From: Acidobacteriaceae bacterium
GTDB lineage: Bacteria > Acidobacteriota > Terriglobia > Terriglobales > Acidobacteriaceae
Assembly: GCA_003160215.1 (NCBI GenBank)
Contig: PLQW01000185.1
Coordinates: 1-45,237, forward strand
Reading direction: 5' to 3'
DNA: 45,237 bases
Below, one piece after another: positions 28,671 through 35,495 of the stretch. The position numbers and the translations under genes are program-made. Below the pieces are notes generated by a model. It was given only the letters and a program-made list of their open reading frames with translations. It made no database searches and was not told where the DNA came from. Position 1 is the stretch's first letter. Every line of letters starts with the position of its first letter.

Positions 28671-28730
28671 TCGAAGAAGTTCCATGGAAGCGGAGCTCGC
28701 TCCATAGGATCCGGCCGCTGGGTTGTCCAA

Positions 28731-28747
28731 GCCCGCTATAAGCGGGC
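28731..28747 (+). promoter_or_regulatory. Leader hairpin of rpsA
   Basis: GCCCGCT (28731-28737), loop ATA, AGCGGGC (28741-28747) form a perfect 7-bp stem in the predicted rpsA leader, about 90 bases before the start. No T-run follows, so it is not a plain terminator. Autoregulation of S1 through its leader is known in E. coli; a role here is inference. Confidence 0.5.
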
Positions 28748-28835
28748 AATCACACCTGAAGATTCAAACCAGCAGTCCGTTTTTATAAGGCTCTCTGCGT
28801 GTTCTTAAAGCGCGCGAGTGTATATACGCAACCAC

Positions 28836-30866
28836 ATGTCTTTCGAAGAAACCCCCAACGCTCCCTCCACCCCGACCCAAGACTCCGGCGCTCCCGAGCA
28901 GCCGCAAACCCAGCAAGCATCCGAGCCCAGCACTCCGGCCGAGCCGCCTCACCTCGAGCAAGCCTCTGAGCCCAGCGCTCCTGCCGAGCCGCCTCACCTC
29001 GAGCAAGTCTCTGAGCCCAGCACTCCGGCCCGGCCGCCTCATGTCGAGCAAGCCTCTGAGCCCAGCACTCCGGCCCGGCCGCCTCATGTCGAGCAGGCAT
29101 CTGAGCCCAGCTCTCATCCTGCCGAGACCGCTGGTGCAGCCGCTCCTCGCTCTGAAAAAGAACCGACCATGGAAGATTTCGCCACCGCTCTCGAAACCTT
29201 CGAGCAGGAACAGGCCCAGACTGAAGCCGCGCTGAACGAGGAACAGATCGTTACCGGCACGGTCCTTAAGGTCACGGCGCAGTACGTGGTCGTGGACATT
29301 GGCTACAAATCCGAGGGCGTGGTCCAGGTCGCGGAATTTACCGACCACGAAGGCAACGTCACGGTCAAACGCGGGGATGAGATTGCGGTCATGCGCGAGC
29401 CCGGCCACACCGAAGAAGGCTACATCCATCTCTCGCACGAGAAGGCGCAGCGTTTGCATGCGTGGGACGAGATTGAGAAAGCGTACAACGACAAGGCGTC
29501 GGTCAAGGCGCGCGTCATCGATCGGATCAAGGGAGGCCTGACGGTTGACATTCTGGGCGCTCGCGCCTTCCTCCCGGGTTCGCAGGTCGATCTGCGGCCG
29601 GTGCGTAACCTCGACGGCTTGAAGGGCCATGAGATCGAGGTTCGCATCATCAAGCTGAACAAGAAGCGCGGCAACATAGTCGCCTCCCGCAAGCAGTTGC
29701 TGGAAGAAGAGCAGTCCGAGAAGCGAACCAAGACCCTGGAGCAGTTGCACGAAGACGGAATTCTAACCGGCACGGTCAAGAATTTGACCGACTACGGCGC
29801 CTTCGTTGACCTGGGAGGCATTGACGGACTGCTGCACATCACCGATATGTCCTGGGGTCGCCTGACCCACCCGCGCGACCTGGTGCAGGTGGGCGACCAG
29901 ATCCAGGTGAAGGTGCTGAAGTTCGACCGCGACAAGCAGCGCGTGTCGCTGGGCTTCAAACAGCTCACGCCTGACCCCTGGCTGGACGCAGCGGAGCGTT
30001 ATCCCATCGGTGCGCATGTACGCGGCCGCGTGATCAGCGTGACCGACTACGGCGCGTTCGTCGAGCTGGAGCAGGGCATCGAAGGGCTGGTACACGTCAG
30101 CGAGATGACTTGGTCCAAGCGCATGAAGCACCCCTCCAAGCTGGTCAATATTAGCGACCAGGTTGAGGCCGTAGTGCTGAACGTAAATCCGCAGGAGCGC
30201 CGCATCAGCCTCGGCCTGAAGCAGCTGGAGTCGAATCCCTGGGAGAGTCTGCATGAGAAATTCCCGGTGGGCGCGGTGGTGGAAGGCAAAGTCCGCAACC
30301 TGACCGACTTCGGCGCCTTCATCGAAATCGAAGACGGAATCGACGGACTGGTCCACGTCAGCAACCTGAGCTGGACCAAGCGCGTGAAGCATCCTTCCGA
30401 AGTCCTGAAGAAGGGCGACAAGGTGAAGGCCATCGTACTGGCAATTGAGCCGGACCAGCGTCGCCTGTCGCTGGGTGTGAAGCAGCTGCAGCCCGATGTG
30501 TGGGACACCTTCTTCGAGCAGCACCGCGTGGGCGATGTCATTCACGGCAAGGTGCTGCGCCTGGCGAGCTTCGGCGCATTCGTCGAGATTGCCGATGGGA
30601 TCGAAGGCCTGTGCCACAACTCGGAAGCGGCGGACGCTCACGGCGCTCCCATCAAGCTGGAGCCTGATCAGGAGTTCGAGTTCAAGGTCATTAAGATGAA
30701 CCCCGCCGAAAAGAAAGTGGGACTCAGCATTCGTGCCGTGGGCGGCGCAGAAGCCACGCGCCACGATGTCGAGTCCTACAAGGCTCCCGCTGCCACCTCT
30801 TCCGGCACTGGCTCTACCATTGGCGAGTTCATGTCGTGGAAGCGCGCCAGCAACGAAAACAATTAG
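28836..30866 (+). CDS. rpsA: 30S ribosomal protein S1, with N-terminal Pro-rich tandem repeat
   Basis: From ATG 28836 the protein has 676 residues. A disordered N-terminal region (about 1-115) contains four 15-residue Pro/Glu/Ser repeats. Six S1 domains follow: VTGTVLKVTAQYVVVDIGYK, VKARVIDRIKGGLTVDI, LTGTVKNLTDYGAFVDLGG, VRGRVISVTDYGAFVELEQG, VEGKVRNLTDFGAFIEIEDG and IHGKVLRLASFGAFVEIADG. Domains 3-6 are the RNA-binding, most alike ones. S1 helps mRNA docking on the small subunit. A GTG at 28818 in frame is an alternative start; neither has a Shine-Dalgarno, as is common for rpsA. The promoter, leader hairpin and terminator are given separately. Confidence 0.95.
   Translation: MSFEETPNAPSTPTQDSGAPEQPQTQQASEPSTPAEPPHLEQASEPSAPAEPPHLEQVSEPSTPARPPHVEQASEPSTPARPPHVEQASEPSSHPAETAGAAAPRSEKEPTMEDFATALETFEQEQAQTEAALNEEQIVTGTVLKVTAQYVVVDIGYKSEGVVQVAEFTDHEGNVTVKRGDEIAVMREPGHTEEGYIHLSHEKAQRLHAWDEIEKAYNDKASVKARVIDRIKGGLTVDILGARAFLPGSQVDLRPVRNLDGLKGHEIEVRIIKLNKKRGNIVASRKQLLEEEQSEKRTKTLEQLHEDGILTGTVKNLTDYGAFVDLGGIDGLLHITDMSWGRLTHPRDLVQVGDQIQVKVLKFDRDKQRVSLGFKQLTPDPWLDAAERYPIGAHVRGRVISVTDYGAFVELEQGIEGLVHVSEMTWSKRMKHPSKLVNISDQVEAVVLNVNPQERRISLGLKQLESNPWESLHEKFPVGAVVEGKVRNLTDFGAFIEIEDGIDGLVHVSNLSWTKRVKHPSEVLKKGDKVKAIVLAIEPDQRRLSLGVKQLQPDVWDTFFEQHRVGDVIHGKVLRLASFGAFVEIADGIEGLCHNSEAADAHGAPIKLEPDQEFEFKVIKMNPAEKKVGLSIRAVGGAEATRHDVESYKAPAATSSGTGSTIGEFMSWKRASNENN
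28923..29102 (+). repeat. 45-bp tandem coding repeat in rpsA (four units)
   Basis: Four 45-bp units at 28923-28967, 28968-29012, 29013-29057 and 29058-29102 each encode a version of EPSTPAEPPHLEQAS. They differ at a few bases (for example HLEQ and HVEQ, AEPP and ARPP). A partial fifth unit follows. High identity points to recent expansion, with copy number likely variable between strains. Confidence 0.92.
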
Positions 30867-30889
30867 CGTCGGGTTGAACTGAAGGTGCG

Positions 30890-30920
30890 AAGGCCCCCAA
30901 CGATGGCGGCCTTTGTCTTT
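30890..30920 (+). terminator. Terminator of rpsA
   Basis: AAGGCC (30890-30895) pairs with GGCCTT (30908-30913) with an inner GCC/GGC possibility, followed by TTGTCTTT. It lies 24 bases after the rpsA stop and before the convergent gene at 30960. Confidence 0.65.
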
Positions 30921-30959
30921 AGCGAAAAGCGAAGTTCGCTGACGGCTGACAGCTTCCTT

Positions 30960-31343
30960 CTACTTGATCCGCAAAACCATGTTGGCTTTCTCGCGATCGT
31001 CGAACTGGCTCAGAACTTTCGTGCCACTCTTCTTGCCTTCGCGCTGCGCATAGATCTCATAATCCACATTGGGCGAGAGTTCGGGGAAGCGATAGGTGCC
31101 GTCGTTCCCAGCGATAACGGTTTTCACCGCAAGCGACTTCAAGTTCTTTAGATAGACCACGGCATTGCTCACGGGAGCGTCACCCTTGTCGAGAACTACG
31201 CCGGTAAGAGTGCGTGAGGTGACGCGAGTGCTCTTACGTCCCTCCGAAGAAGACGAAGAGCCCCCTATGGGCAGCGTCAATTGCCAGGCAAGACAATTCA
31301 GTGCAATCAGCAGAATCACGGCCGTGCCGAGTGTTCTCTTCAT
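30960..31343 (-). CDS. Secreted carboxypeptidase-regulatory-like domain protein (small)
   Basis: The 127-residue protein has a signal peptide (GTAVILLIALNCLAWQL) and a Ser-rich linker. A single beta-sandwich domain follows: TLTGVVLDKGDAPVSNAVVYLK, GNDGTYRFPELSPNVDYEIYAQ and LSQFDDREKANMVLRIK. Such CarboxypepD_reg-like domains are carbohydrate- or protein-binding modules without enzyme activity. It is the third gene of a three-gene minus-strand operon, 36 bp after the gene at 31380. Function unknown; a cell-surface role is likely. Confidence 0.75.
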   Translation of the reverse strand: MKRTLGTAVILLIALNCLAWQLTLPIGGSSSSSEGRKSTRVTSRTLTGVVLDKGDAPVSNAVVYLKNLKSLAVKTVIAGNDGTYRFPELSPNVDYEIYAQREGKKSGTKVLSQFDDREKANMVLRIK

Positions 31344-31379
31344 GCGGTATCCCTTGGGCAGTCTCCCTTGCGAGAGTGT

Positions 31380-31808
31380 CTACTTGTTTAGATGCAGGCT
31401 GACATCTTTCCGCTCATTATCGTCGATGTGGACCGTGATTTCAGGCATGGGCTGCCCCTTGGGCATCTTGATATTGGCCTGGATTACATAGTCCTGACCT
31501 CCGGCCGGCACGCGCTGGGCGAACTCCCCGTTTCTGTCGGATATCAGCTCCCACTTCGCCTTTTTGCCGGAGGCCCGCCGAATCGTCACGGGAATGCCAG
31601 CCGCCGGATGCTGGTCCGGCCCCCACACCGTGCCGTAAATCAGCGCATAGTCATTTTTTGGAGTTGGCGAAGCGGATTGAACAACGGGAGGAGCAGGCTG
31701 AAGCGCGTGGGGCCCGACGGCAGCAACCGGAACCAGGAACAGGAGGGAAGCACAACCAGCAAACACTCCGCGTCTGAGGGCGCCGCGAGGCAGTTCAGTA
31801 GTCACCAT
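31380..31808 (-). CDS. Secreted carboxypeptidase-regulatory-like domain protein
   Basis: The 142-residue protein from ATG 31808 has an Arg-bearing N-terminus and a signal segment (GCASLLFLVPVAAVGPHA). A Pro/Val linker leads to a beta domain: IYGTVWGPDQHPAAGIPVTIRR, WELISDRNGEFAQRVPAGGQDYVIQANI. Its start overlaps the end of the LysW-like gene by 14 bp, so the two are translationally coupled. The frame is open to 31853, but that extension is a lysine/arginine-rich shadow of the acidic LysW-like tail, so the later ATG is chosen. It resembles the gene at 30960 in type, so the pair could be related or work together. Confidence 0.72.
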   Translation of the reverse strand: MVTTELPRGALRRGVFAGCASLLFLVPVAAVGPHALQPAPPVVQSASPTPKNDYALIYGTVWGPDQHPAAGIPVTIRRASGKKAKWELISDRNGEFAQRVPAGGQDYVIQANIKMPKGQPMPEITVHIDDNERKDVSLHLNK

Positions 31809-31995
31809 CGCCCTCTTTTTCTTCCTCGTCCTCGTCTTCTTCCTCGTCCTCATCCTCGACGCGAGTCAGTTCAAGAGGCTCCACGGCCACCACTTCAAAA
31901 TCGGTCCCGCATTCAGGACACGAAACGATTTCTCCCTCGTCTACCTCGTCTTCTTCGATATCCAGATCGCTTTCACATTCAGGACAAATAACCAT
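31795..31995 (-). CDS. LysW-like zinc-ribbon microprotein with acidic tail
   Basis: The 66-residue protein has a double CPEC zinc ribbon (CPECESDLDIEEDEVDEGEI then CPECGTDFEVV), which closely resembles the amino-group carrier protein LysW. The normal LysW C-terminal EDWGE, which carries the substrate on its last Glu, is absent. The tail is instead a run of Asp/Glu ending KEGDGDY. No lysine or arginine biosynthesis gene is nearby; the neighbours encode two secreted proteins. It begins at ATG 31995 with GGGAGG 8 bases upstream, the best ribosome site in the operon. Function as a carrier is uncertain. Confidence 0.8.
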   Translation of the reverse strand: MVICPECESDLDIEEDEVDEGEIVSCPECGTDFEVVAVEPLELTRVEDEDEEEDEDEEEKEGDGDY

Positions 31996-32062
31996 GATGA
32001 TTGCCTCCCGATTCTCGATGTCGCCACGCGACCAGAATTACCCCTACGCCGCCTTGTATTTA

Positions 32063-32091
32063 TATTTAGAATCTCTTTGCAGCACCGTCAA
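32063..32091 (-). promoter_or_regulatory. Candidate promoter of the LysW-like operon
   Basis: On the minus strand TTGACG (32091-32086) is followed after 17 bp by TAAATA (32068-32063), with an AT-rich TATAAATAC nearby. Transcription would begin about 60 bases before the ATG at 31995. The gene on the other strand begins at 32133, so this is a divergent region of 137 bp. Confidence 0.4.
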
Positions 32092-32132
32092 GTAGTAGAC
32101 GCGCCAGCATTCCTGACGTTCCTGGAGTTCCG

Positions 32133-33533
32133 ATGCTCATTCCGAATTCAATCCTAAATGGAATCGCGGTTTTGATGCTGACGATAGTTCTCGCGGTTGC
32201 TCTTTTTTCTCAGCAGCCGGACAGCATCTCGCCTGCAATCCCGGACCCGCAGATTACTGCGGCCCTGCACGAGGTCTCTCCCCAGCGCATTCAGCAAACC
32301 ATCGAGAAGCTGGTCAGCTTCTACACGCGGCAGACGCTGTCGTCGGACATGCCGCCGGGCAGCGAGAAGGGCATCAACGCAGCGGCGGACTGGATACACG
32401 AAGAATTCGAACGATACTCCCGGGAATGTGGCGGCTGCCTGGAGGTCAGGACCGATCAGTTCATCCAACAGCCAGGGCCACGTATTCCCACGGCGATCCA
32501 GATCACCAATGTTTATGCCGTGCTGCGGGGGACCGACCCTGCAAACGCCGGCCGCATGTACGTGGTGAGCGGGCACTACGATTCCCGCAACAGCGATGCC
32601 AATGATGCTAAGGCACCCGCGCCCGGCGCCAACGACGACGCCAGCGGCACGGCGGTAAGCCTGGAATGCGCCCGCGTGCTCAGCAAGCATCGTTTTCCCG
32701 CCACCATCATCTTTCTCACCGTGGCCGGAGAAGAACAAGGGCTCGACGGTAGCGGCCATTTCGCCAAGATGGCCAAGGCGGTTGGCTGGGACCTTGCGGC
32801 AGTGTTGAATGACGATATCGTGGGCGGAGACCGTACTCCGGGAGACACCTCGCAGGATGCGCACGTGGTGCGGGTCTTCTCCGAAGGCATTGCCACGACC
32901 GCCGACGAGAAGCAGCTTAAGACCATCCGTGCACTGGGCGGCGAGAGCGACAGTTCTTCGCGGCAACTCGCGCGCTATATCGCGTCGGTCGCCAAAGAGT
33001 ACCTTCCTCCCACTACGTTGAGTCCCTTGCTGGTCTTCCGGCACGATCGTTATCTGCGCGGCGGCGATCATTTCTCCTTCAACGAGCAGGGATACGCGGC
33101 GGTGCGGATGACCGAATTTCGCGAGAACTACAACCATCAGCACCAGAACGTGCGCACCGAGAATGGCATCGAATACGGCGATCTGCCGAAATTCGTGGAC
33201 TACGATTACACCGCGAACGTGGCGCGCCTGAATGCGGCGACCCTGGCGTCGCTGGCATCCGCTCCGGCGCCGCCGGCGAATGTGCGTCTGTTGACCAAGG
33301 AGTTGCAAAACGATTCCACGCTGGCGTGGGAGCCTTCGCCCGGCGGATTGGCCACCGGCTACGAAGTCTTGTGGCGCGACACCACCGCCGCGGACTGGCA
33401 ACAGGTTAAGCCGGTGGGTAATGTCACCAAGGCCACTTTGCCGCTGTCGAAGGACAATGTAGTCTTTGCTGTACGCGCCCTCGATGCCAAGGGCCATCGC
33501 AGTTTGGCGGTAGTACCGCTGCCGGAACGTTGA
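32133..33533 (+). CDS. Secreted M28-family aminopeptidase with C-terminal beta domain
   Basis: The 466-residue protein has an N-terminal signal/anchor segment (IAVLMLTIVLAVALFSQQ). The M28 zinc site is visible: SGHYDSR (His148), GANDDASG (about 165-172), VAGEEQGLDG (Glu200/201), LNDDIVGGD and NYNHQHQNVRTE, which offers the last His. The last 100 residues (about 370-466) form a fibronectin III-like module (PPANVRLLTKE, LATGYEVLWRD, VVFAVRALDAKGHRS). It should cut N-terminal residues from peptides outside the cytoplasm. GGAG lies 6-8 bases before the ATG. The next gene, a rhomboid, begins 30 bp later. Confidence 0.9.
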   Translation: MLIPNSILNGIAVLMLTIVLAVALFSQQPDSISPAIPDPQITAALHEVSPQRIQQTIEKLVSFYTRQTLSSDMPPGSEKGINAAADWIHEEFERYSRECGGCLEVRTDQFIQQPGPRIPTAIQITNVYAVLRGTDPANAGRMYVVSGHYDSRNSDANDAKAPAPGANDDASGTAVSLECARVLSKHRFPATIIFLTVAGEEQGLDGSGHFAKMAKAVGWDLAAVLNDDIVGGDRTPGDTSQDAHVVRVFSEGIATTADEKQLKTIRALGGESDSSSRQLARYIASVAKEYLPPTTLSPLLVFRHDRYLRGGDHFSFNEQGYAAVRMTEFRENYNHQHQNVRTENGIEYGDLPKFVDYDYTANVARLNAATLASLASAPAPPANVRLLTKELQNDSTLAWEPSPGGLATGYEVLWRDTTAADWQQVKPVGNVTKATLPLSKDNVVFAVRALDAKGHRSLAVVPLPER

Positions 33534-33563
33534 GCACCGGCGATGCAGAGAACGGAGTAATCC

Positions 33564-34442
33564 ATGCCACGCGGCTCGTCAACCATGTCCATGAGTTTCC
33601 CGCCGTTCACGCGGGCGGTGAAAGAACTACTCATCGCCAACGGCGTCGTCTTCCTGCTGTTTTGGTTCCTGCGCGCGTTTAGCGCCACCGCCTTGTTCGG
33701 CGACTGGGCCTACTTCCATCTTGGGCTGGAAGGCTCTGCGGTTCTGCATGGCGAGATCTGGCAGTTGGTGACCTACTCGTTCCTGCACTTCGGTGTGCTG
33801 CACATCTTGTTCAACATGCTCGCGCTGTGGATGTTTGGCGCGCAACTGGAACAGGATTGGGGCTACAGCCTGTTCCTCCAGTTCTATTTTTTCTGCGTGA
33901 TTGGCGCCGCGCTGGTTACGGTCGCCGTTTCCTTCACTGGCCTCCTCGGTGTCTCTCCGCGGACTCTCACCGTGGGAGCTTCGGGCGGCATCTACGGACT
34001 GCTGCTGGCCTTCGGCATTCTGCACGGCGAGTCGCAAGTGATGCTCTTTCCGCTGCCTTTCCTCATCAAGGCCGAGTACTTCGTCATGGGTATCATCGCC
34101 CTGGCGATGTACGGCGCACTGTCGTCCGCACACGGTGGAGGGCAGTCGATCGCCTACATGGCGCACCTCGGAGGAGCGCTCTTTGGATATATCTGGCTGA
34201 AGGTGGTGCCCCGCCGGGGTTTTGGCTATGCGACCTCAGAGCGCGCCTTCGGACTACGGAACTCCTATTACCGCTGGAAGCGCAAGCGCGCGGCGCGCAA
34301 CTTTGAGGTCTATATGCGCAAGCATGATCGCAGCGACTACCGGCACGATGACTACTTCGACGAACACGGCAACCTCCGCGATCCCAGCACCCGCGACGTG
34401 CGCAAGAAGAACGGCGACTCCACGCCACCGTGGGTGAACTGA
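33564..34442 (+). CDS. Rhomboid-family intramembrane serine protease
   Basis: The 292-residue protein has six membrane segments. The catalytic Ser140 is in TVGASGGIYGLL and the catalytic His201 in AYMAHLGGALFG. The fourth-helix motif HILFNMLALWMFG (80-92) and WQLVTYSFLHFG (66-77) are standard. The C-terminal 75 residues are a soluble, charged, Arg/Asp/His-rich tail, longer than usual and perhaps regulatory. It cleaves membrane proteins within the bilayer. GGAG is 7 bases before the ATG at 33564. It follows the M28 gene by 30 bp, so they may be co-transcribed, and it is convergent with vapC. Confidence 0.93.
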   Translation: MPRGSSTMSMSFPPFTRAVKELLIANGVVFLLFWFLRAFSATALFGDWAYFHLGLEGSAVLHGEIWQLVTYSFLHFGVLHILFNMLALWMFGAQLEQDWGYSLFLQFYFFCVIGAALVTVAVSFTGLLGVSPRTLTVGASGGIYGLLLAFGILHGESQVMLFPLPFLIKAEYFVMGIIALAMYGALSSAHGGGQSIAYMAHLGGALFGYIWLKVVPRRGFGYATSERAFGLRNSYYRWKRKRAARNFEVYMRKHDRSDYRHDDYFDEHGNLRDPSTRDVRKKNGDSTPPWVN

Positions 34443-34471
34443 GCAGTCTTATTTACTTCAACTCGTTCGCC

Positions 34472-34885
34472 TTACGCCGCCCATATTTCAAGCTTGAACT
34501 TGCAATAGCTATAGATCATTTCGAAATCGGCACGATTGGAGGTAATCAGGCGAGCGCCGTTAGATCGAGCCGTGAGGGCGATCAGCACATCGAAATGCAT
34601 GTCGCGCAGTTTTTCTGGGGTAAATCCTTTCTCTGCGCTGATCTTGGCCAGCAGTTGTCCCGACTCCAGCCAGTTCCCTGCCGTGGGAGTAAGAACGGGA
34701 TGATTGCGCTGCAGGGCCCGCAGAAATTCCCGCTCCGCCGGCTTCCTGGCGCCGCGCCACAACTCCGCCAACACTACCGAAGACGTTCTGACCAGCCCGC
34801 TGACCGATTCGATTCGCTCCCGGTGGCGGCCCGTCCGCAGGTCGTCAAGAAATATGTCGGTATCGAAGAGGATGAGGTCACTCAT
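34472..34885 (-). CDS. vapC: VapC-type PIN-domain toxin RNase
   Basis: The 137-residue protein shows the PIN acidic residues: LFDTDIFLDDL (Asp8 and nearby), SSVVLAELWRGA with Glu41, MHFDVLIALTARS (Asp98 region), and LITSNRADFEMI near 112-123. It is a metal-dependent RNase, held inactive by the VapB antitoxin encoded just before it. The frames overlap by 8 bp (34878-34885), which is typical of vapBC operons. GGGG lies upstream of the ATG. It is convergent with the rhomboid gene by 30 bp. Confidence 0.9.
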   Translation of the reverse strand: MSDLILFDTDIFLDDLRTGRHRERIESVSGLVRTSSVVLAELWRGARKPAEREFLRALQRNHPVLTPTAGNWLESGQLLAKISAEKGFTPEKLRDMHFDVLIALTARSNGARLITSNRADFEMIYSYCKFKLEIWAA

Positions 34886-35066
34886 CGTGCCCCGCGAACG
34901 AGAGCTTTCCCCTGTGCTTTCTCATCAAGTCCTTGAATCGCTTCGTCGCCACAATTTCCCGAAGCGCCACGTGGACCGCCTCGGTGCGGGATTTCACCCC
35001 CAGGATCTTCGCTGCCTCGTCCGCCAGCTCCGTGTCCAGCCTGATTGACGTCATTGTCACAGTCAT
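34878..35066 (-). CDS. vapB: VapB-type antitoxin (ribbon-helix-helix)
   Basis: The 62-residue protein has a ribbon-helix-helix N-terminus (TSIRLDTELADEAAKILGV and SRTEAVHVALREIVA). Its C-terminal tail KDLMRKHRGKLSFAGHDE should wrap the toxin. The start could be 35066 or the next Met at 35054 (MTSIRLDTEL). Antitoxin and toxin overlap by 8 bp. The complex is expected to bind its own promoter; the candidate operator with two GTATATAC palindromes is upstream. Confidence 0.9.
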   Translation of the reverse strand: MTVTMTSIRLDTELADEAAKILGVKSRTEAVHVALREIVATKRFKDLMRKHRGKLSFAGHDE

Positions 35067-35083
35067 GAGCTTAGCCTCGCTTG

Positions 35084-35115
35084 TATATACATCTTATCTT
35101 AGTCGTATATACATA
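35084..35115 (-). promoter_or_regulatory. vapBC operator: two GTATATACAT sites
   Basis: GTATATACAT occurs at 35084-35093 and again at 35106-35115, 22 bp apart. Each holds the perfect 8-bp palindrome GTATATAC and each is followed by an (A)TC-TTATCTTA or (AT)CGTATCTTA string, so the repeat extends over about 20 bp. They are 18 and 40 bp upstream of vapB, where a ribbon-helix-helix antitoxin normally binds to repress its operon. Confidence 0.7.
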
Positions 35116-35260
35116 TCGTATCTTACCGATGTCAAACGACTCGACCGGCCCCCCATCCCAGGTAACCGTACCCACCTGAGCCCGCGGCCAAGCTTTCCCG
35201 CGAATCTGCCTGTTCCTAACGCAACCATTTTCGGTTATTGTGTATTGCCATAAAGAAGGC

Positions 35261-35476
35261 TTAGCCTGGATTATTCATGACCGCACGTACTTTTTTGGGT
35301 GTCATCCTGAGCGACGAGCGCAGCGAGGAGTCGAAGGAACCCTTTGGCCGCCAGCAATCTCAAACTTGTTGGAGCGCCACGCGGCCACACTGAGATTGCC
35401 CGCGGCTATAGGGGTCCTTCGACTCGCTCCGCTCGCTCAGGATGACACCTCAACGTTGATGCATAATCCAGCTTAG
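35261..35476. repeat. Complete MITE-like palindromic element (about 216 bp)
   Basis: Nested inverted repeats: outer arms CTTAGCCTGGATTATTCATG (35261-) and TTGATGCATAATCCAGCTTAG (ending 35476). Next comes the GTGTCATCCTGAGCG... arm (35299-35343) with GGGGTCCTTCGACTCG... (35411-35448). Innermost are CAATCTCA (near 35354) and TGAGATTG (near 35391). No open frame is inside. Partial or variant copies lie at 12058, 20163 and 24179. It ends 20 bp before the start of the lysozyme-like gene, so it likely carries part of that gene's promoter. Confidence 0.85.
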
Positions 35477-35495
35477 ATCGGCAGCGCCACTATAG

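Noticed and set aside
28923-29102. Evenly spaced repeats considered as a CRISPR-like array
   Set aside because: The units are contiguous without spacers and keep the rpsA frame, so it is a coding tandem repeat.
29763-30764. A 333-codon minus-strand frame in rpsA
   Set aside because: Antisense shadow of the repeated S1 domains.
32154-33497. A 447-codon minus-strand frame in the M28 peptidase
   Set aside because: Antisense shadow, with codon composition mirroring the plus-strand gene.
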